From RGIG6353 sp964558655 (lineage in GTDB: Bacteria; Bacillota; Clostridia; Oscillospirales; SIG627): a DNA stretch of 64,000 bases. The stretch is taken from contig CAZLEX010000004.1 in the NCBI GenBank assembly GCA_964558655.1, positions 12,569-76,568 on the forward strand, given 5' to 3'. Numbering within the stretch: the first letter of the stretch is position 1; each line of letters starts with the position of its first letter. The translations under genes and the position numbers were made by a program. Under the pieces are notes generated by a model that saw nothing but the letters and a program-made list of their open reading frames with translations, was not told the origin of the DNA and did no database searches. Shown one piece after another: positions 61,689 through 64,000 of this stretch.

Positions 61689-62711
61689 ATGGCAGTAAAA
61701 GTAGCAATTAACGGCTTCGGTCGTATAGGCCGTCTCGCATTCAGACAAATGTTCGGTGCTGAAGGATATGAAATCGTTGCAATTAACGATCTCACCAGCC
61801 CCAAGATGCTTGCTCATCTTCTCAAATACGATTCCGCACAAGGCAGATACGCTCTTGCAGATACCGTAAGTGCAGATGAAGAAAACGGTACTATCACCGT
61901 TGACGGCAAGGTTATTAAAATTTACGCTGAGAAAGATGCAGCTAATCTTCCCTGGGGAGCACTTGATGTTGATGTTGTTCTCGAATGTACGGGATTTTAT
62001 ACATCTAAGGCAAAGAGCCAGGCACACATTGATGCCGGAGCAAAGAAGGTTGTTATTTCCGCACCTGCCGGAAACGATCTTCCTACCGTTGTATTCAGTG
62101 TAAACGAAAACACTCTTACAAAAGACGATACAATCATTTCCGCCGCATCTTGTACAACAAACTGCCTTGCACCTATGGCAAAGGCTCTTAACGATTACGC
62201 TCCCATTCAGAGCGGTATCATGTCCACAATTCACGCATTTACCGGAGACCAGATGGTTCTTGACGGTCCTCACAGAAAAGGCGACCTCCGCCGTGCCCGT
62301 GCAGCTGCGGTTAACATCGTTCCCAATTCCACAGGTGCCGCAAAGGCTATCGGTCTTGTTATTCCCGAACTTAACGGAAAACTCATCGGTTCCGCACAGA
62401 GAGTACCTGTTCCCACAGGTTCTACCACAATACTCGTTGCAGTTGTTAAAGGCAACGATATCACAAAAGAAGGAATCAATGCCGCTATGAAAGCCGCATC
62501 TTCCGCATCTTTCGGTTACACCGAAGAAGAACTTGTTTCTTCCGATATCGTCGGAATCACTTACGGTTCTCTCTTTGACGCAACTCAAACTATGGTTTCA
62601 AAGATTGATGACGATACCTATCAGGTACAGGTTGTTTCTTGGTATGACAACGAAAACTCCTATACCAGCCAGATGGTTCGTACAATCAAGTATTTCGCAG
62701 AACTTAACTGA
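61689..62711 (+). CDS. gap: Glyceraldehyde-3-phosphate dehydrogenase
   Basis: Glycolytic NAD-dependent enzyme, 340 residues. NAD-binding INGFGRIGRLAFRQM, catalytic SCTTNCLAP, and WYDNENSY near the C-terminus are intact. AAAGGAG precedes the ATG. Codon use is strongly biased toward common codons, as for a highly expressed gene; this bias also produces a long antisense reading frame that I reject. Confidence 0.97.
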   Translation: MAVKVAINGFGRIGRLAFRQMFGAEGYEIVAINDLTSPKMLAHLLKYDSAQGRYALADTVSADEENGTITVDGKVIKIYAEKDAANLPWGALDVDVVLECTGFYTSKAKSQAHIDAGAKKVVISAPAGNDLPTVVFSVNENTLTKDDTIISAASCTTNCLAPMAKALNDYAPIQSGIMSTIHAFTGDQMVLDGPHRKGDLRRARAAAVNIVPNSTGAAKAIGLVIPELNGKLIGSAQRVPVPTGSTTILVAVVKGNDITKEGINAAMKAASSASFGYTEEELVSSDIVGITYGSLFDATQTMVSKIDDDTYQVQVVSWYDNENSYTSQMVRTIKYFAELN

Positions 62712-62732
62712 TTTTAATTAATTGAAAAAAGC

Positions 62733-62767
62733 CTAACGGCAAAGAATTTTGCCGTTAGCTTTTTTTG
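62733..62767 (+). terminator. Terminator of gap
   Basis: CTAACGGCAAA / TTTGCCGTTAG, eleven pairs, followed by a long T-run. Confidence 0.9.
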
Positions 62768-62826
62768 TATAAAGTCACTCCGTCCCATATTTTAAGTCAA
62801 AAAATCAAAAAAAGCACTAACACATC

Positions 62827-62855
62827 TTTACTTTTCGGCAATTCTGTGCTATTAT
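62827..62855 (+). promoter_or_regulatory. Promoter of the second AraC gene
   Basis: TTTACT, 17-base spacer, TATTAT. Confidence 0.5.
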
Positions 62856-62909
62856 AACTGAAAATATATAAAACGACGGCGAAAACAGTTTAAATTTCGG
62901 AGAGTTTGT

Positions 62910-63749
62910 ATGGATATAAACATATATGAATTGCACGAAAATTGTTACGACGAACTGCCTATCATACTGAATAAATGTACAAAAGTTCAAACAACCGATA
63001 CTTCCTTTCATTTTAACTGGCACGAAAGTATAGAAATTATTTATGTTGACGACGGCTCCGGCACTGTTATATGTGATTTTGAAGAAACTCAGGTAAATCG
63101 CGGCGATATTTTTGTCATAAATTCAAATGTTTTACATGCCTTTAAAACCGATACACACATGAGTTTTTATTATTTAATTATCGACAGCAATTTTTGCAAA
63201 ACAAATTCCGTCGATGTTTTTCAAATTCTTTTTGAAACCAAAATTTGCGACAGCCGTGCGGTCACAATGTTTGAAACAATATTGCGTACGGTAAATAACA
63301 AAAGCGGTTTTTATGTCGCTAAGGTCAGAGCCAGAGTTCTTGATTTTCTTGTGTTTCTTTGTGAAATGTACTCAAAAACGGCTGATAAAACAGAAAACCG
63401 TTACAGTAAAAATTTCGATTACATAAAAAAATCAATTGTATATATTCGAGACAATATCGGCGATAAAATTACGGTGGATACACTGTCGCAAATTTCAGGA
63501 ATGAGTAAATACCATTTTATTCGCGAATTTAAACGAATTACTCATTATACCCCGATTATGTATATAAATTCCGTCAGAATTGAAACTGCGAGAAAACTTA
63601 TTTCGGGAGGAAAATTGACTATCAAAGAAATTTGCGAACGCTGCGGTTTTGATAATTTGTCTTATTTTACAAAAATTTTTAAAAGATATACCGGCATAAC
63701 TCCGTCTCAAATGAAGCTTGAAACAGCAAACCGAAAACACAAAGATTAA
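62910..63749 (+). CDS. AraC-family transcriptional regulator
   Basis: 279 residues. An N-terminal cupin domain (FHFNWHESIEIIYVDDG, GDIFVINSNVLHAF) senses a ligand, probably a sugar. The C-terminal AraC domain has two helix-turn-helix units: DTLSQISGMSKYHFIREFK and IKEICERCGFDNLSYFTKIFK. No divergent or adjacent sugar gene is in the window; its target may lie to the right. It ends at a strong terminator next to repeat copy B. Confidence 0.9.
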   Translation: MDINIYELHENCYDELPIILNKCTKVQTTDTSFHFNWHESIEIIYVDDGSGTVICDFEETQVNRGDIFVINSNVLHAFKTDTHMSFYYLIIDSNFCKTNSVDVFQILFETKICDSRAVTMFETILRTVNNKSGFYVAKVRARVLDFLVFLCEMYSKTADKTENRYSKNFDYIKKSIVYIRDNIGDKITVDTLSQISGMSKYHFIREFKRITHYTPIMYINSVRIETARKLISGGKLTIKEICERCGFDNLSYFTKIFKRYTGITPSQMKLETANRKHKD

Positions 63750-63778
63750 AAAATTGACACCGAAAGCGTCAATTTTTT
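63748..63778 (+). terminator. Terminator of the AraC gene
   Basis: AAAAAATTGAC / GTCAATTTTTT, eleven pairs, directly after the stop codon. Confidence 0.88.
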
Positions 63779-63782
63779 GTTT

Positions 63783-63868
63783 TACCATAAACCAAAAAGC
63801 GATAGCCTTTGAATCGGCATAGCCGTCATTGTCATGCGGCACGACCAGTTTAATGAACAATGTTCTCT
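63783..63868. repeat. Dispersed non-coding repeat, copy B
   Basis: An 86-base block matching 9760-9846. Two hairpin regions are conserved, and the third has changed to GTCGTG-CCG-CATGAC on the minus strand with paired substitutions. The promoter-like edge of copy A (TGGTATAAT) reads TGGTAAAAC here. It lies immediately after the AraC terminator and carries no gene. Confidence 0.75.
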
Positions 63869-64000
63869 CAGACGAAAGGTTTTTCTTGTATCGGCAGTTA
63901 TTGAATTTTTTAACCTACATTGTTGATATAGAGTAAGATTTTACTTTACGCAAACAAAAAACGGCACTCGATTGAATGCCGTTTTTGTATTCACACGGAA
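63869..64000. terminator. Right-edge intergenic region with terminator
   Basis: No gene is visible. At 63957-63986 AAAAACGGCA / TGCCGTTTTT forms a hairpin with U-rich flanks on both strands, and probably ends a minus-strand gene beyond the right edge. Confidence 0.55.

Noticed and set aside
61665..62588. 307-codon open frame antisense to gap
   Set aside because: It is Cys/Ser-rich nonsense with no ribosome site, created by the strong codon bias of gap on the other strand.
1..64000. tRNA, rRNA, CRISPR arrays, prophage or transposase genes
   Set aside because: Looked for by eye; none seen.

Overview
The window looks like a chromosomal segment of an A+T-rich, Gram-positive anaerobe of the class Clostridia, probably from a gut. 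The signs are the gene neighbourhoods (DUF512 radical-SAM/der/plsY; ruvCAB/RNase J; darA-holB-ricT; yceD-rpmF), a CIRCE/HrcA site on htpG, a TPP riboswitch on thiT, strong AGGAGG ribosome binding sites, sigma-A promoters that almost all have a 17-base spacer, and small fibre-sugar genes (GH127 arabinofuranosidase, a clan GH-A glycosidase, rhamnulokinase). The lineage is an inference from gene content only. I found no tRNA, rRNA, CRISPR array, prophage, transposase or origin.

Layout. 1-0.7 kb: 5' part of mfd. 0.9-5.3 kb: an ABC exporter operon (two ATPases, one permease) divergent from a TetR regulator with a consensus promoter and repeated ACTGT/ACAGT half-sites. 5.3-9.7 kb: a TSCPD protein, a MATE pump, a D-Ala-D-Ala carboxypeptidase, an AI-2E family permease and an AbrB-like regulator. 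9.7-14.7 kb: a dispersed non-coding repeat, a GH127 enzyme, a divergent AraC regulator broken by a one-base frameshift, and a GH-A glycosidase. 14.9-17.7 kb: rpsO-pnp with a highly structured intergenic region. 17.7-20.5 kb: htpG and riboswitch-controlled thiT. 20.5-29.2 kb, all minus: rhaB, ispE, plsY, der, DUF512 protein, rpmF, yceD, and an orphan oligopeptide-type binding lipoprotein. 29.4 kb: a very cysteine-rich protein I do not recognise. 30-40.7 kb: fba, then a long housekeeping run (ruvC, ruvA, ruvB, RNase J, darA, holB, ricT, ferredoxin, lepA, hemW).

40.7-52.6 kb, all minus: a second ABC exporter (two permeases, one ATPase) in one operon with a membrane-anchored protein. A separately transcribed lipoprotein upstream is a paralogue of that protein. 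Then come a PhoR/PhoB-like two-component system, an ECF S component with a DUF4430 lipoprotein, recG and a DUF4358-type lipoprotein.

52.8-61.6 kb, all plus: an organophosphate-type MFS transporter, then a surface-glycan/phosphonate cluster. It holds a membrane NDP-sugar dehydratase, phosphonopyruvate decarboxylase, a three-domain protein (MobA-like nucleotidyltransferase + HxGH cytidylyltransferase + PEP mutase), a non-hydrolysing UDP-GlcNAc 2-epimerase and a NahK-like sugar kinase. Together these suggest synthesis and CMP-activation of a C-P headgroup for attachment to a cell-surface glycan, though no transaminase or glycosyltransferase is in the window. gap, a second AraC regulator and a second copy of the dispersed repeat close the window.

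The most interesting points are the three-domain phosphonate enzyme and its cluster, the dispersed repeat with compensatory changes in one hairpin, the orphan ABC system with paired extracytoplasmic proteins, the cysteine-rich orphan, and the frameshifted AraC gene.
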